NCBI RefSeq assembly: GCF_033439725.1
Contig: NW_026944388.1
Span: forward strand, 558,001 to 622,000
Direction: 5' to 3'
Length of the DNA stretch: 64,000 nt
Source: Neurospora tetraspora
Lineage: Eukaryota; Ascomycota; Sordariomycetes; Sordariales; Sordariaceae
The notes beneath the pieces are model-generated. The model searched no databases and had not been told where the DNA came from. It saw nothing but the letters and a program-made list of their open reading frames with translations. The translations under genes and the position numbers were made by a program. Of the stretch, positions 35,078-48,729 are shown one piece after another (the first letter of the stretch is position 1; every line of letters starts with the position of its first letter).

Positions 35078-38047
35078 ATGAAGGCGTAAGGTTGTGCAGC
35101 TGTTAAAACAACCTAGTTGGGATTGGAAACTTTGGGAGGAGACAAGCTATCGCATCAAGAGGCATCAAACGGCAACGCCGCAGCGGCAGCGGCAGCAATC
35201 CGAGTGCAGGTCAGGTCTGATAGCAATTACCTAGCATCCATGCAACCGCGGGAAATGCCTGGAAGCGACGGAAGCTGACGGGGTTTCGAGCGATCTTGCG
35301 GTCAGCAACTTTGTGTTCGACAAAGGGTTCCATTGACGACATTGCGCGATGCTCATTATAGAAGGTTCCTGGGTACCGAATCTAGACCACGACGGGAAAG
35401 AGTCCGGGGTGGTGGGTGTCCTGATGAAGAACCGGTCGACGACCACCTCATCACTGTTCAGATGACACGTCCCCAATGCGCACCACGCACCACGCATCTA
35501 CGATAGCTTGCAGCTACCCCTCATCCAATGTCAATGAATTGGACTGCAGTTGAGCCTAACCTCCACAAGAATCATCGACATTCTTGGGAAAAGAAGCCTG
35601 AACAATTCAATTGTTCAAACGTGATGTGTTATCAGACACAGAGCCCATTGATCAGTTGATATGGAACGGACAATACGTGATCAAAGACTCAAAGTCATCT
35701 TAATCACACAAAGGATCCTCCGTCTCTTTCTCTAGTCCCTCGTCGAGTTCAGTTCAGTTTAACCTGTTCAACCAACAACTTCAATGGACAAGGTACAACC
35801 TTATGCGCCCCTTCCGTACGCGCTCTGACCCGTTTCAACAACCGGGAAGGCGCACCTGCGCACCCAGCTTTACCTAAACCCCGAATACCCAATCGCGTAG
35901 TCTAGCTCCGATTGCGGCCAAGAAAACTTGCAGCTAGTAAATATATTCGCTAAAGTAGTAGTAAAACGAGCTTAAAGTCCTTTCAATCGAAGGGTGGCTC
36001 TATTTTTAAGCCCTGGCCCTGAAATCTCCCCCGGTTCTACTGTACTATGTATGTAGTGTACATAAGGGTTGAAGATGGTGGTGCCAAGCTTTGTTTCGTC
36101 CACCCTTCTCGTCTACAAATGTGTATTCCAAAATGACGGGAGTACCGGTTTCGGGTTTCAACTGCCGAACAGGAGAGTGACAGGCTACCAATTGGACGGC
36201 TCGTTTATCTAAGCGATGATTTTCTGGGTGCTGAAACTGCGGACTGTGTGATGGAGGTTGGTTGGGGGGACGTTGGTTGTACGTACCTATGTAGACGAAC
36301 AAGCCTTGTCATACACTCCAGTCCCTCCTACCTCTTTACATACTATGCTACATATGTGTCTCGCCGAAATCAGAATTCAGCTACTGCAAACTTCTGGTGA
36401 ATTTAAGCAGATTTGAGCAGGTTCGAGCAGACACTGCTAGTTTCAAGCACAGCAAAGAATAGAGCGCACTGCAGCTTGGTGTACTTTACCTAGGGTTTAA
36501 GCTTTCTGAGACCTGACATAACATAAGCAACCTGTATGCTGGTTCAATCTGATTACCTACCTACAGGACCTGGAGATTCTGGTCAGATCTGAATGCCACT
36601 GCTTTGCAGTAGTAGCTGGATTCTGGTCATCCCGAGACTATACTGTACATACGTAAATGCATACGTAGTAGTACCAAAAAACGAGCGTCGTTTTTTACCC
36701 CCCTCTATTCATCAATGTAGAGCCGAGCAAAGAGGAAAACCCTGATGAGGAAACATGGAACCTTGATATCGCTTCTTCAATGAATACTCGCGAGTGCAAC
36801 CGGCCGGCCTGTTAAATTTTAATGAAATCACGATCCAAAACTCGGATTCAGACCCAGATGGGAACCGAGTTGTTGTCATCATGCTTAGTACAGACTACTA
36901 CAGGTTGAGGATATCACGACATTAGGTCATGTTTGGCAGACGTCTATCATCTATGCAACAACTCCATGGCGGAGAATACATAAGCTTAGTCTGTTTGACA
37001 GCTTTTGTGGCAGTGTTGTTGTTTTGTGTACATGTTACCAGCGTTCAAGGAGTGGTTGGTGCAAGCCGAGTTGACAACTCGGTCTTCATTTGCGGCTTCC
37101 CTATAATCTGCTACGACGCTTTCGCTTCTTGGTCTGTTGTTCCTCAGAATCTTAGATGGATTGTAGACCTGCTCTCCCTTGTCCAGTTTGTCGAGAAGCG
37201 CATCCCACTTGTCCAATTCTTCGTCAAGATAGTAGCAAACGGCGACACCAATACCTTAGCCAATTGACCAGATTGGAGACTCTGAATGACTTCAAAATAA
37301 CGCGGATTTGGTGATGCGCCTTGTAAGTTTTCGCACGGCTGATACAGATATGGTTGCGCGGCCAGAAAAGTGGGTTTATACTAGCCACGCATCAATTCTA
37401 TACTAGCCATCTAGCCTTTGCGGAACACGGAGACTCCGCAGTGGGAGTTCACATGTTAGCAGGATTGTTTACTTGCATGCTACTAGCAGTTAAGGTGGGT
37501 TACAAAAGTAAATTGACCTCAAGACGGATTGAGCCATATTCGGTCATCATGGTTGTTAATTGAAGAGTCTTTGAAGTAAAAGTTCAAGAGACTTAGAGAC
37601 ATTGAGGAAGTTTGGACAAAGTCCCAATAAAGACGGAATCCCAAAGAAAGGCGTCCGGTTAGTGGAAATCTTCCGCCAAGCTGCCTTTAGAGCTCCAATT
37701 GTTCATCGAACACCAGCGCGTGCATCATATCTCAGCGCTGGACTCTGGCACCCCATCTCTGACAAGAGAACCCTCTCTTCATAGTGGTATCCTGACACTG
37801 CCGCACAACGAACTCAACCGGACCGGGCGACCTTAGAAAAACACATAGAATTCTTTTGCCCCGGGGATTTATCATACATGTACATGGTATACACAGCGGT
37901 CGTCTGTTCCCCCTTTTCACAGATCCCGGCTTTACTCTCACTTCGAGGTCACTGTAGCTTCCTCAAAAAAAAAAGGGGATATCCCATAAGTTTCAGAGAA
38001 TAATCCCCTCTCACATCCCATCATCACCCATCCAGGCCCAAAGAAGC
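35078..38047. other. Gene-poor region right of the transposon
   Basis: 3 kb with no supported gene. A charged minus-strand ORF relic (about 36986-37243) is discussed in the findings. The rest is ordinary-composition intergenic DNA with scattered TACCTA/GTAGTA motifs. It ends with the 3' UTR of the bL19m gene. Confidence 0.5.
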
Positions 38048-38893
38048 TTAGTTCTTCTTCTTAGACTCCTGACCCTTCTGCTTTCCACCACCGCCACCAG
38101 TACCGCCCGTCAAGCCCTTACTGCTCAACACCTTCCTCATCTTCTTCCAGGCGAACACGTACTGCTCGACGCTGCCCATGTCATGCTTGGGCTGGCGCAT
38201 GTACATGAGCTTGGCGCGTCTCGCGCGCTTGGCCCGCCTCTTGATGATCTCGATGCCCGCCACGTTCTTGTTGTAGATCTTGTACCACATCTCGACGCCG
38301 ACCTTGCCGAGGTGGTTTCTGAGGAGGATGGCAGTGTCGATGCCCGAACGGCGGATGGCCAGGCACACGCCCGCAAAGGGTTCGCCGCCGCGACGGTGCG
38401 TCACCATGAGCACGTCGCCGACGCGGGCGGCGTGGCGCGCCTTGGAGAACAGGGCGGTGCGCGCACCGGTCGGGTCCATGCGCGCGATCTGCTGCTGGGT
38501 CAACAGCGGCATCGGGTCCGAGGGAGGCTTGGTCATGAGCGGTGGCAGCTTCGAGTTGGCGATCTTGAAGGCTTTGGACTTGGTTACTACGCTCGAGGGA
38601 GGAGGGGTCGTCGGGTTCTTGGGGCGTGTGAAGACGGCGAAAGCGGTGCGAGTCTGCTTGGTCTTCTTATCGGTGATCCTGACTGTTGTAGTGGGTGTTG
38701 GTTAGCTATGTAGGTAGATCGGATGACACAAAAGGTGACGTGAGGCCGTACAGAAGTTGTGATCGGGCAGGGCGCCGGTAGACTGGGTGGTGGAAGCAGC
38801 GACGGCTGTCGCATAGCCCCGGATGAGGGACTGGCATAGGCCGGCCTTGAGGCAGCCCAGAGGCCGTCGGGAGAGCGGTGCTGTCACGTTCAT
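38048..38893 (-). CDS. mrpl19: Mitochondrial large-subunit ribosomal protein bL19m
   Basis: Two exons, 38893-38752 and 38682-38048, joined across a 69-nt intron, encode 258 residues. The N-terminus (MNVTAPLSRRPLGCLKAGLC) is a mitochondrial presequence. The L19 core shows ARVGDVLMVTHRRGGEPFAGVCLAIRR, in the place where bacterial L19 has its VxV and F-x-G-x-V segments, followed by LLRNHLGKVGVEMWYKIYN and a basic RRAKRARRAKLMYMR end. The tail is Gly/Lys rich. The protein sits in the large mitoribosomal subunit. It diverges over 515 nt from another gene with a mitochondrial presequence. Confidence 0.93.
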
Positions 38894-39408
38894 GGTGTGT
38901 TGTCGTGTGCGGTGTCCCGGACTCGGAGTCGGACTCTCTGGACCGCCAGAAGTGGAATTGGCGAAGCAGTGGCAGCTCTCCTCCACGGCCAAAGGTCGAA
39001 TTCGCGGGACCCGGGGCGGGCAGGCTGCACAAGACGTTGGAAAATGGATCTTCGAGCAAGACGGTGCTGGCTCCCGATTGGCCGTGCGCAAGGTACAAGA
39101 CCCATAAAAAAGTGTATGGTCCAATCACAAGCCTCATTCGCGGCTACAGGGGGGTTACTTTTTGACGCCGGGCTGTCTTGCGCTTTTCCCTTGGCGACAA
39201 ATGACAATCCCCTCCACGCCTTCTTGGGTCCGCTCGCACGGTTGGGGTCGCGAATTCAACATCGAAGAACCACTTTTATTTACGTCCGTCCGGTTTCCCG
39301 TCTCCAGTCGACTCCGGTCTCTGGCCTCCAACTCCCGACTCCTTCTTCGTCCTCCGTCCCCTCCGAATCCGGTCGCGTCCCACCAACCCCGACCGACCGC
39401 ACACCAAC
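38894..39408. promoter_or_regulatory. Divergent promoter, bL19m / mitochondrial protein
   Basis: 515 nt between two start codons, both encoding predicted mitochondrial proteins. This suggests shared control, but no element can be named. Confidence 0.5.
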
Positions 39409-40709
39409 ATGGCCGGCAGAGCTCCCCAGCATGCCCTCTGGGTAGGGTGCAGGGCAGTCCCCGAGGCTCTTTCGAAGCCCGCGCAGCAATCCAGATGCTT
39501 GTCGTCGACCGTACCTCGCCAAGGCATGTCTCCCAAACCGTCACCATCTGTCGCTTCTGTCGCTGAAGCTCGATATGCGAATGCGATAAACCCCGCTCGG
39601 CTTCATGGCAGTCACCACATGGCTGTCTTCATCCAGACCTGCTAACACATCCTCCGCCTACAGCCACCTACCCCGTCGTCTCCTTCAACAAGACCTCGTC
39701 CCCCGAACTCAAGGAAGCCCTCGAGACCCTCCGTGAAAAGGTCATCCTTCCCACCTACCTGCCGCCCGAACTACGACAGAAGATCTTCAACAAGAAGTAT
39801 GAGAAGGAGCTTGCGCACGATCCCGTCACCATCCAGATCGATGGCCAGCCCCAAAGGTTCACCTACATCAACATGCTGACGGACATGCCCAACACCCCCA
39901 AGAACATCCGGGTCGCCCTCCTGAACATGAAGAACGGCGGCGACTTTGCCAACCTTTCCGGCCTCCTCGAGGGTATGCACCGCGCGAACCGCAAACTCCC
40001 ATACTGGCTCTCTGCCCAGATTGTCCGGAAAGCATGCAAGGCCGGCCATCTGCAGCTCATCCTTAACGTGGTCCGCGACGTCAAGCGCACCGGCTTCACG
40101 CTCGAGCGCCACGAGACCGTCAACGAGCTCCTGCACTGGATTCAGCGTTCTGCCTGGAAGAGCGACTACAGCGAGCCCGAGACGCGCAAGGCGCTTAAGG
40201 AGGTTCAGGAAATTTTGGAAGCCCTGGAGGGCGACGAGAGACACACGAGCAAGGACCGCAAGAGGCAGCAGGCCGTTACGGGGTTCCCGTACCAGCGCGA
40301 CCCTCAGTTCCTCGCCGCCAGGCTAAACTTGGCGGCCGAGCTCGCTGCTCGCCAGCCCGACAGCGCCAACGACGTCAAGAACCTCGTCAAGTACGCCGAG
40401 CAGCTGGTCAAGTTGTGGCCCGCGGACAAGGCCCTCTTGGATATGTACACGGATGAGGCCTACGTTGCCAGGGTCGATGTCCGGTACCTCATCAAGCCCC
40501 AAGTGCACCTTCGCTATGCTAGTTTCATCCTCCAGGGCTTGAAGCAGGCGGCCAAGATCGTCGGGCAGACCGGGCATGGCCCGCTGGCGGCGCAGTTGAT
40601 CAACAGGGCGGCTGCTGTCGAGGCGGAGAGCCAGTTGGCCTATGCCAAGGTTGACGATGGCATGGCCGGCCAGAAGATTTACGAGATGGTTGTTGGTGGA
40701 AAGAAATAA
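39409..40709 (+). CDS. Unrecognised mitochondrial protein with helical (PPR-like) region
   Basis: Two exons, 39409-39610 and 39664-40709, across a 53-nt intron with a CTAAC branch site, give 415 residues. The first 55 residues are Arg/Ser/Ala-rich (SKPAQQSRCLSSTVPRQGMS), a likely mitochondrial presequence. Then comes a segment LREKVILPTYLPPELRQKIF and a helix-rich stretch (NLSGLLEGMHRANRKLPYWL ... AQIVRKACKAGHLQLILNVV) with PPR-like spacing, and a Lys-ending C-terminus. I have the impression of a conserved filamentous-fungal family but cannot name its function. A role in mitochondrial translation or RNA handling is only suggested by the helix pattern and the bL19m neighbour. The exon 1 donor was chosen for phase; it is the weakest part of the model. 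Confidence 0.78.
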
Positions 40710-40982
40710 AGGCTTGTAGGCAATGATTAACAGAACGAGCTGTTTCCAATCTTTCTCTCGTCATCCTCTCGCGAGGTATGGTACGTATAGGCGACTAGCT
40801 TTGTATATGTAGGATATATGACGGACTGTAAGATACCATGAGTTGACAAATGGCACAAAAGTAGACAAAGAACCCTGAAACTTTTTTTTTTCTCATGAAC
40901 GATACCCAATTACCTGCTATGTACACTAAACCATTTGTCTTCTTCTTTCTGTTTGTTTGTTTATGTTTCCTTTCTGTCCCGA

Positions 40983-41870
40983 CTATGGCAGAACGATATA
41001 CTTCTGCAAGTGCTCGGGGATCGCGCCCAAGAGGTTCTTCTGCTCCAACCACTTCCTCGAGAACAACCGGTCCGCATACCTGTACGCACCATCGCACAGC
41101 ATCGTCACAACCGTCGATCCCTTTCCGAGCTTCTCCGCAACCTCCTTAGCCGCAACGACGTTGAGGGTCGAGCTGGCGCCAAGGTACAGGCCCTCCTCAT
41201 CCAGACACCTGTACACCATCTCAATGGTCTTCTCGTCGCTGATGGTCATGGATCCATCCACCAAGTCCACATCCTGCTTCAAGTTGTCGGTGATGCGGCC
41301 CTGGCCAATGCCCTCCGTGATGCTCGACCCGCTGCGCTCAACCAGCTTGCCGCCCGAGCTGAAGTACGAGTGCAACACACTCCCAGGGGGGTCAGCCAAG
41401 AAAGACTTGACCCTGCCGCCCGAAACCTCCTTCAGATACCTCGTCGTGCCGGCAAAAGTGCCACCGGTGCCCGTCGCGCAAGTGAACGCATCGACTTTAC
41501 CTCCCGTCTGCGCCCAAATCTCGGGGCCGGTCGTCTCGATGTGCGCCCTCCGGTTGGCAATGTTGTCGAACTGGTTCGTCCACACGGCATTGTCCAAGTG
41601 CTCGGCGTGCCGGCGCGCCTGGTGGTTGTAATTCTCCGGGTTCTCGAACGCGACGGCGGGCACAGGGTACACCTCGGCGCCCAGCAGGCGGAGCAGGTCG
41701 ATCTTGCCCTGCGACTGCGTGTTGGGCATGTAGATGACCAGCTTGTAGCCCTTGGAGCGGCACACGTGCGCCAGGCCGATGCCGGTATTGCCGGCGGTGC
41801 CCTCGACGACGGTGCCGCCTGGCCGAAGCAGGCCGCGCTCCTCGGCGTCCTTGACGACGTAGAGGGCCGC

Positions 41871-41907
<37 letters not shown>

Positions 41908-42203
41908 GCTTTGCCGAGGATTTCGCAGCCGGTTTCTTCGGAGAGACGGTTGAGGCGGATGAGGGGGGTGTTGCCGATAGCTTAAGGGAGAGAGAGAGGT
42001 GAGTGTTAGTGGTATGTTATTTGTTGAAGGAGACGTAAGAGGATATGACTAGGTAGGAAAAGAAGCATACCTCCGGTCAAGCCCTGGGCGATACCCTGCG
42101 CCTTGGAGACGTTAAGGAGGTATTGGGAGGGCTCTTGCGGCGCGACCGCGGCCATCCTCCGGAGGGAGGTGGTCGCAAAGGTACGGACGCCGTGACGGAA
42201 CAT
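40983..42203 (-). CDS. Cysteine synthase (PLP-dependent), mitochondrial type
   Basis: Two exons, 42203-42071 and 41980-40983, with a 90-nt intron ending in CTTAAG, encode 376 residues. The N-terminus [20 protein letters not shown] suggests mitochondrial import. After splicing the start of the fold reads [20 protein letters not shown]. The PLP lysine lies in [12 protein letters not shown] near residue 78, [12 protein letters not shown] binds substrate, and [15 protein letters not shown] holds the phosphate. This fits the fungal cysteine synthase 2-like branch, with a longer C-terminal part than bacterial CysK. It would make cysteine from O-acetylserine and sulfide; other beta-replacement activity is possible. 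The start at 42203 is the first ATG in frame. Confidence 0.9.
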
Positions 42204-43076
42204 CGGGGATAGGTCGTATATGTAGGGCAAGGAACGAGTGCGCGTGCGCTACAGGTTGGACCAAGATATGCAGACAATGGTCACACGAGGGAACAGAAAG
42301 AGGGAAAGAATATCAAGAGAATGAATTATTCGAAACACTACTTCCTCTCAAAAAGAACGACTAACGACTCATCAGTTTCCAGTTACGAGCGTTGGGGGGG
42401 GGCCAAGTAGTACCGAATGACGGAATCCGGGTAGTGGGGCCATCCTCAGCTTTAACCGGGCGGCCGGGCGGCGATTATCGGACCACCAGATTCCCGCTGT
42501 CACTGACCTCACATTGCGATCTTGCCCGAGAAAACAGTGAACAGTCCAGCGACTGAGCGGTACCAGCAACAGGGAAAAGTCGGGGCAACTGCACCAAAAA
42601 GGAACATGAAAGCATGAACCGTGGGGTTCGGATTTCAGGAACATGTTGATTGGTCGCCCTGGGATTTCAGGCGGGTGATGTCAAAAAGTTACAGCGGGGA
42701 AGGGACAATCCCGGGGAGCATGTCCCTATCACTTTCACGAGCAGCGAACGGTAGGTACCGCCTGGAGGTAACTCTACACTAGTGGAAATTTGGAGATCTT
42801 TCAATCTTCAACCAAACAACATCAATATTTCTGGAAGGGAAAAAGTTATCACCACGCGTCATTCGATTCGGCATCAGTTCCGACAACGAGCACATTTGTA
42901 TCTTTTTAGGCTTCGACTATACGCGATCTTGTAACTTCTAGTTATCTCTTCGAGCAACAAGGAATCGGCGTCCGATACCACCAATATTTTTCCCACGATG
43001 AAGTGGTAAACGCGGCGCATCGTTAGACACCAGTTATTCTGCGTTCCTCGCAAAGTGGGCGACATCGACGGCAAAA
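42204..43076. promoter_or_regulatory. Divergent promoter region, cysteine synthase / SWC2
   Basis: 873 nt between divergent starts. No coding signal or named element identified. Confidence 0.5.
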
Positions 43077-46000
43077 ATGACGACCTTGGATCTCAATCTC
43101 GATCCCAAACACAAACATCCCGACTTGCCCCTCCCAAAAGAGATCAACGAAGAAGATTGGAGCGATTCCTCAGACGATAGCGATGTCGAAACTGCCAACG
43201 ACGGCGAGGTCGCCAAACAGCCGCAGCAGCAGGTGGAATGGCTTGCCACCTCGCGCGCGAAGAGGTCCACGGCCGGTAACCGCATGAAGTCGATGCTCGC
43301 CAACGAGGAGCCTGCCGCCGAAGACTCGGATCTCGAACTCCTCTTTGCCGAAGACGAAGACGACGCTGGCTTTACCGACGAGGACAAGGATGACGCGTCC
43401 GATGTCCAGATGGACTCGTCCTCGGACGACGAAGACGACAAGGAGGGCGCCGCTGCCGACGACCTCGAGGGTGAAAAGGAGCTGGAGCGCCAGGCGAGGG
43501 AGAAGAGGAACGCGCAACGGAAGAGGAAAGCTCAGGAGGCTATTCCCATGAAGTTCAGGAAAAAGGTCCGCATCGAGCAGCCGCCGTCAGCCACAGGAGA
43601 GAGTGCCGCCGGGAGTCCCGCCCCGTCGACGACCGGCACCCCTGCTGCCTCCTCTGTCCGGCAAGGACCGACTCCCCGCCCGCCTAGACCCAAGAAAAAG
43701 TCGGAAAGGACGAGTTGGTTGCCGACCCCGGCCGATATGCCCACGCGAGCGTCCGAGCGCAGGACGACCAAGATGAGCAAGGAACAGCTTCATCAGAAGA
43801 TGATCGACGACGAGATCCGCCGGAAGAAGCTGATGGAAAAGATGGAGAAAAACGCAAAAAGGCTGGAGGCATTAAAAAAGCCACCAATGACGCAGGCGGA
43901 GCGGCTGGCTGAAGCAGCTCTTGTGGAAAAGAGGAACGAGAAGAGCTTGAATAGATGGGAGGAGGCGGAGAAGGTGAGGGAAGAAGAACGGTTGAGAAAG
44001 ATCGCGGCCTTGAACAATCGCAAGCTTGACGGTCCGGTGGTTACTTTCTGGAGTGGTATTCAGACATTGGAGGAAGGACAACAGAAACACGTTGGCAAGA
44101 TGGTGTCTATGGAGGAGAAGCCGGTTAGGAAGAAGAGGCAGTCAGTTAGTGCTACTCTTGCCGCTCAGGAGGCGGCCGAGAAAGAGAAGGCCAAGGCTGA
44201 GGAAGCCTCCAAGCAACCACCATCGACTGAGCAGGGAGATATCCAGCCGACGGAGGCGACAACCAAACAGGACAATAAGGCGGAGGCACAAGTGGAAAAA
44301 ACAGATCCGTCAACAGCATTGCCCGAACAGCCAAAAGAGCCAATGTCAACTCAAGACGTTGTTATGAAGGATGCACCCGAACAACCACAGCAAACACAAC
44401 CTCCACAACCACCACAACCTCCTACACTCGCACCTATTCGAGGTCCTATGGCCCCACCACCTATCCCTCCTCCACCGCCGATGGAAACGAAGACTACACC
44501 CTCATCTGGAGTTCTAGCCGCCCCTGTTCTAGCCCCACCAGCAGGAGTTGCGCCTCCTATGCTCGATGCTCAGATGCCCGGGCTTGCATTTCCTTTCAGC
44601 AACGGCATGTCTAATGTCCTTGCGCCGCCTAACACTACTTCGCCCCTTTCAATGCCTCCGTCTTCCGGAGGGTTGAGCACTCCTGCTCCACCTCCAGCTC
44701 CAGCTCCTCCTCTCATTTCTGCACCGGTGACAACATCAGCCCCTACGACCACTCTCACCTTTGCGCCTACACACATCCCAGCATCGGCTCCTGATGTTGA
44801 TCTACCCCCTCGTGATACATCTTCACCAGCTACTACAGTGATTACAGCTACTATTCAGACTAAGCAGGCACCGACGCCGCCCTCTTCGCAGCCCGCCACA
44901 CTTAGCCCCGAGAAAACAAACAAGGAGAATAAACCGGCGGTGCCACAGAAGAACGACAAGGGTGAAGGGGGTGGCAAGGGCGAAGAAAGTAACAAGGAGA
45001 AGAAATCCGAAAACGCGGAGAAGGGACCAGATGGACCTCAGGAAGGGTCAACAGTACCCACTGATCAACCTGCCGCCGAAGGAGTAGAAGGGAAAACGGT
45101 GAACAAAGTCACCCGTAGCTGCATCATTCTACAGAATTTCGATGAAGCCGCTATCAAGGATAAGCAAGTCCAGACGCAGATTATCTTTGGGAGGAGGATG
45201 GAGAAACTTGCCAGTGAGTTTCCCCCCATTGCTCTTTGACATTTCTCTTTGCTTCAGATACTAACAATCATCAAAGAACCCGCCCACTCTCCACTCTGCG
45301 TCGTAACCGGCCACCCAGCCCGTTACCGGGACCCCAAAACCGGTCTCCCTTACTACAACGCCTACGCCTACCGCGAGATCCAACGCGTGCATAGGGGTGA
45401 TTACAAATTCAGTGCGCTGTTAGGAGCGTACGTAGGCAGCGTGACGTACGCAGCCAAGGGAGTACCAGAAAGGTTCTTGAACCCCAACGGAAAAAGATCA
45501 ACACCAAAAGAAGATCCAGCGAAGCTAGCGAAGCTGAAAGAGGCTCAGGAAGCGGAGAAAGAGAAAGAGAAACAGGCTTCCGAAAAGGCCAAGGAGGTCG
45601 AAGCCGGGGACAAAAAGCTGGATAATGTTCAAGCCACTGAGCTCCCGCCTCTGAGGGAACCAAAGGTGCCGCATCTGCCACGAAGGGCAAGTGGCACAGA
45701 GGTGACTACTACAAAGGCGAGAAGTAAGAGCACGAGCAAGGAGACGACGATACCGTCTGAGCTGAAAGGGAAATCATCTACGTCTTCGTTACCAGCGACG
45801 ATGACGGGGCCGGTGGTTCAGGCTAAGCTGGAGCCGATTGATGATGTTGCTCTTCCACCTACTAAAGCGGCAAGTGCTCCTGCGCCACCTACCTCAAAAC
45901 CAACGGCGGCGACAACGACGACAGCAAAACCATCACCACAACTGTCAACGCCAACGCCGCCACTACAAACTCAAGCCCAGTTCAAACTTGTGGATGACGC

Positions 46001-46307
46001 GGAGACACGACAACAACGACAACAACCACCACCGGCGGAATCGACTTCATCGTCAAATTCACAGTCAACAAAAACACCCAAGGCATCACAACCGCAAGGC
46101 CAGTCTTCCCAGGCTCCTGCTCCAACCCAAAATTCAGCTGCGGTTGCAGCTTTTGCTCCAGCTCCAGCTTCAACCAAGCCAGCCGGGCCAGTCGAGCCAT
46201 CCAAGCCAACCAAGCCAGCCGAGCCCGTTGAACCACCACAGCCTCCTCAAGCACCACCCGTGGCAGATGCTCGCTTCCAACCCGCTCCTGTGCCGGATAT
46301 GTCGTAG
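43077..46307 (+). CDS. SWC2: SWR1-complex subunit Swc2 / YL1 (Vps72)
   Basis: Two exons, 43077-45213 and 45277-46307, with a 63-nt intron containing TACTAAC, encode about 1055 residues. The N-terminal YL1 domain has the acidic run SDSSDDSDVETANDGE, the RSTAGNRM block and a second acidic run before a basic helix (KKVRIEQPP). The C-terminal YL1_C domain is formed across the intron: CVVTGHPARYRDPKTGLPYY near residues 722-742. Long Pro/Ala/Thr/Gln-rich linkers fill residues about 380-680 and most of the last 250. Swc2 binds H2A.Z-H2B and helps SWR1 exchange it into nucleosomes. The protein is several times longer than yeast or human YL1, mainly by low-complexity sequence. Confidence 0.93.
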
Positions 46308-47754
46308 CGTGAACATGGCGCATCGAATAGGGAGAGGAGGCCTCGGAGGAGTTGTTGGTTGGATATGGTCCTCAACCGGTCCAGATGAGTTTGATATGCG
46401 GATATAGTGTGGGGAGTAGTCTAGTGTACTACTAGTGTACCATCGTTAGTGTTCGAACATGGATGGATGGACAAAAGTAAATGTAGGAGTAAGGTATGAA
46501 TGAGTATGTGTAGGAGTAAGAATAGGAGTGGGAATAGGAGTAAGCACAGGAGAAAGCGATGAGCAAGACATAGCATAGGGAGGGGACTCAGAGGGCATAT
46601 ATGGCATGCATCTTTCAACTAACTAAACTGTATAGATACCAAAATAGTGAAAAGAGTAAAATGACACACCACCCACCACCCACTTCATCCTCAATGAAAC
46701 TGTATGTAGAGATGCCGAAATAGTAAATTAGCAAATGAATGAAGGATAACCACCACCCGCTATATCTATGAAGCCGAACTTATTCCTCCCTCAGAGATCA
46801 AACAATGCTAACTGTACGTGGGTTGCTACGCTGAATATGGGGTCGGCTTCAGCAATATATGTGATAGGTCAAGACTGTTCATCATAATGGGATATGTTGA
46901 GAATCACATGCAAAACCCAGTGATTTTCGGTAACTCCTACGCCAAGCCGTCTGATATGTACAATGGAGAAAATCCACGAAATGGAAATCGAAATCCGGAA
47001 AGTATATCACCACCGGATAAGATGCATCTTGACTTGTTTACTTCTGTTACCCTATGGCTCTCGTTTCCTTCATAACTCCTAACACGATAGGTCAAAATCA
47101 GATTCCAGAGGAACAAAGAGTTATTAAGAAATTCTTGAATCCAATATGATGGTAATAGTAATATGTGCGAGCAGTAACGGACAGAGCTTGGTCAGATAAC
47201 GAATGAACACCAGAAGTCTTCCGCGCGCAGACATCGGGATGATGCCGGCGCGGTTTCTTGGTACGTTCATTTTTTTTTCTGGCCCGAGTGGAGAGAAAGG
47301 CGGCTCCTCTCTCTGATCATAGGGAATCAACCACAACCACAAGCCAACCTAGGTCAACTTAGGTCTCCCTCTCCCATCCCTCACATCTCCAGTCTCCTTC
47401 CCCATCCCCTTGAACCGAAAGGAAACGACCTGGCCAGGTACGCTCTGCGATACCTCTCTTTGTGCGATGGCGCCAGGTCGATTCGTTTCCCCCACACATG
47501 CTCAACCTCCCTCCTTTCCCTCCCAACTCCTCAGCTCCGTCCGTCTGGGTATCGGTATGCAGGCTGTCGGCTCGTCACTGCTTTAATTGCACTCTAAATA
47601 ACGGGGTAATATCGAGGCGCCCTATGCCGTTTAGATGTCGATCTGTGAATGTCTCCCTTTCCCACCCCCTTCATTTCATGGTCGCTTCCGGGTTGTAACA
47701 AAAAACGGGGCCGGCGGGGCCAAAAACATTCCTCACTGCAGGAGTATCCCGGTC
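46308..47754. other. Convergent 3' region, SWC2 / CDC42
   Basis: 1.45 kb. It contains TAGGAGTAAG-type degenerate repeats near 46480-46550 and a T-run near 47270. No supported gene. Confidence 0.5.

Positions 47755-48729
<975 letters not shown>

Noticed and set aside
45838-46407. 189-codon plus-strand ORF rich in His/Gln/Arg
   Set aside because: Shifted frame over the low-complexity tail of SWC2.
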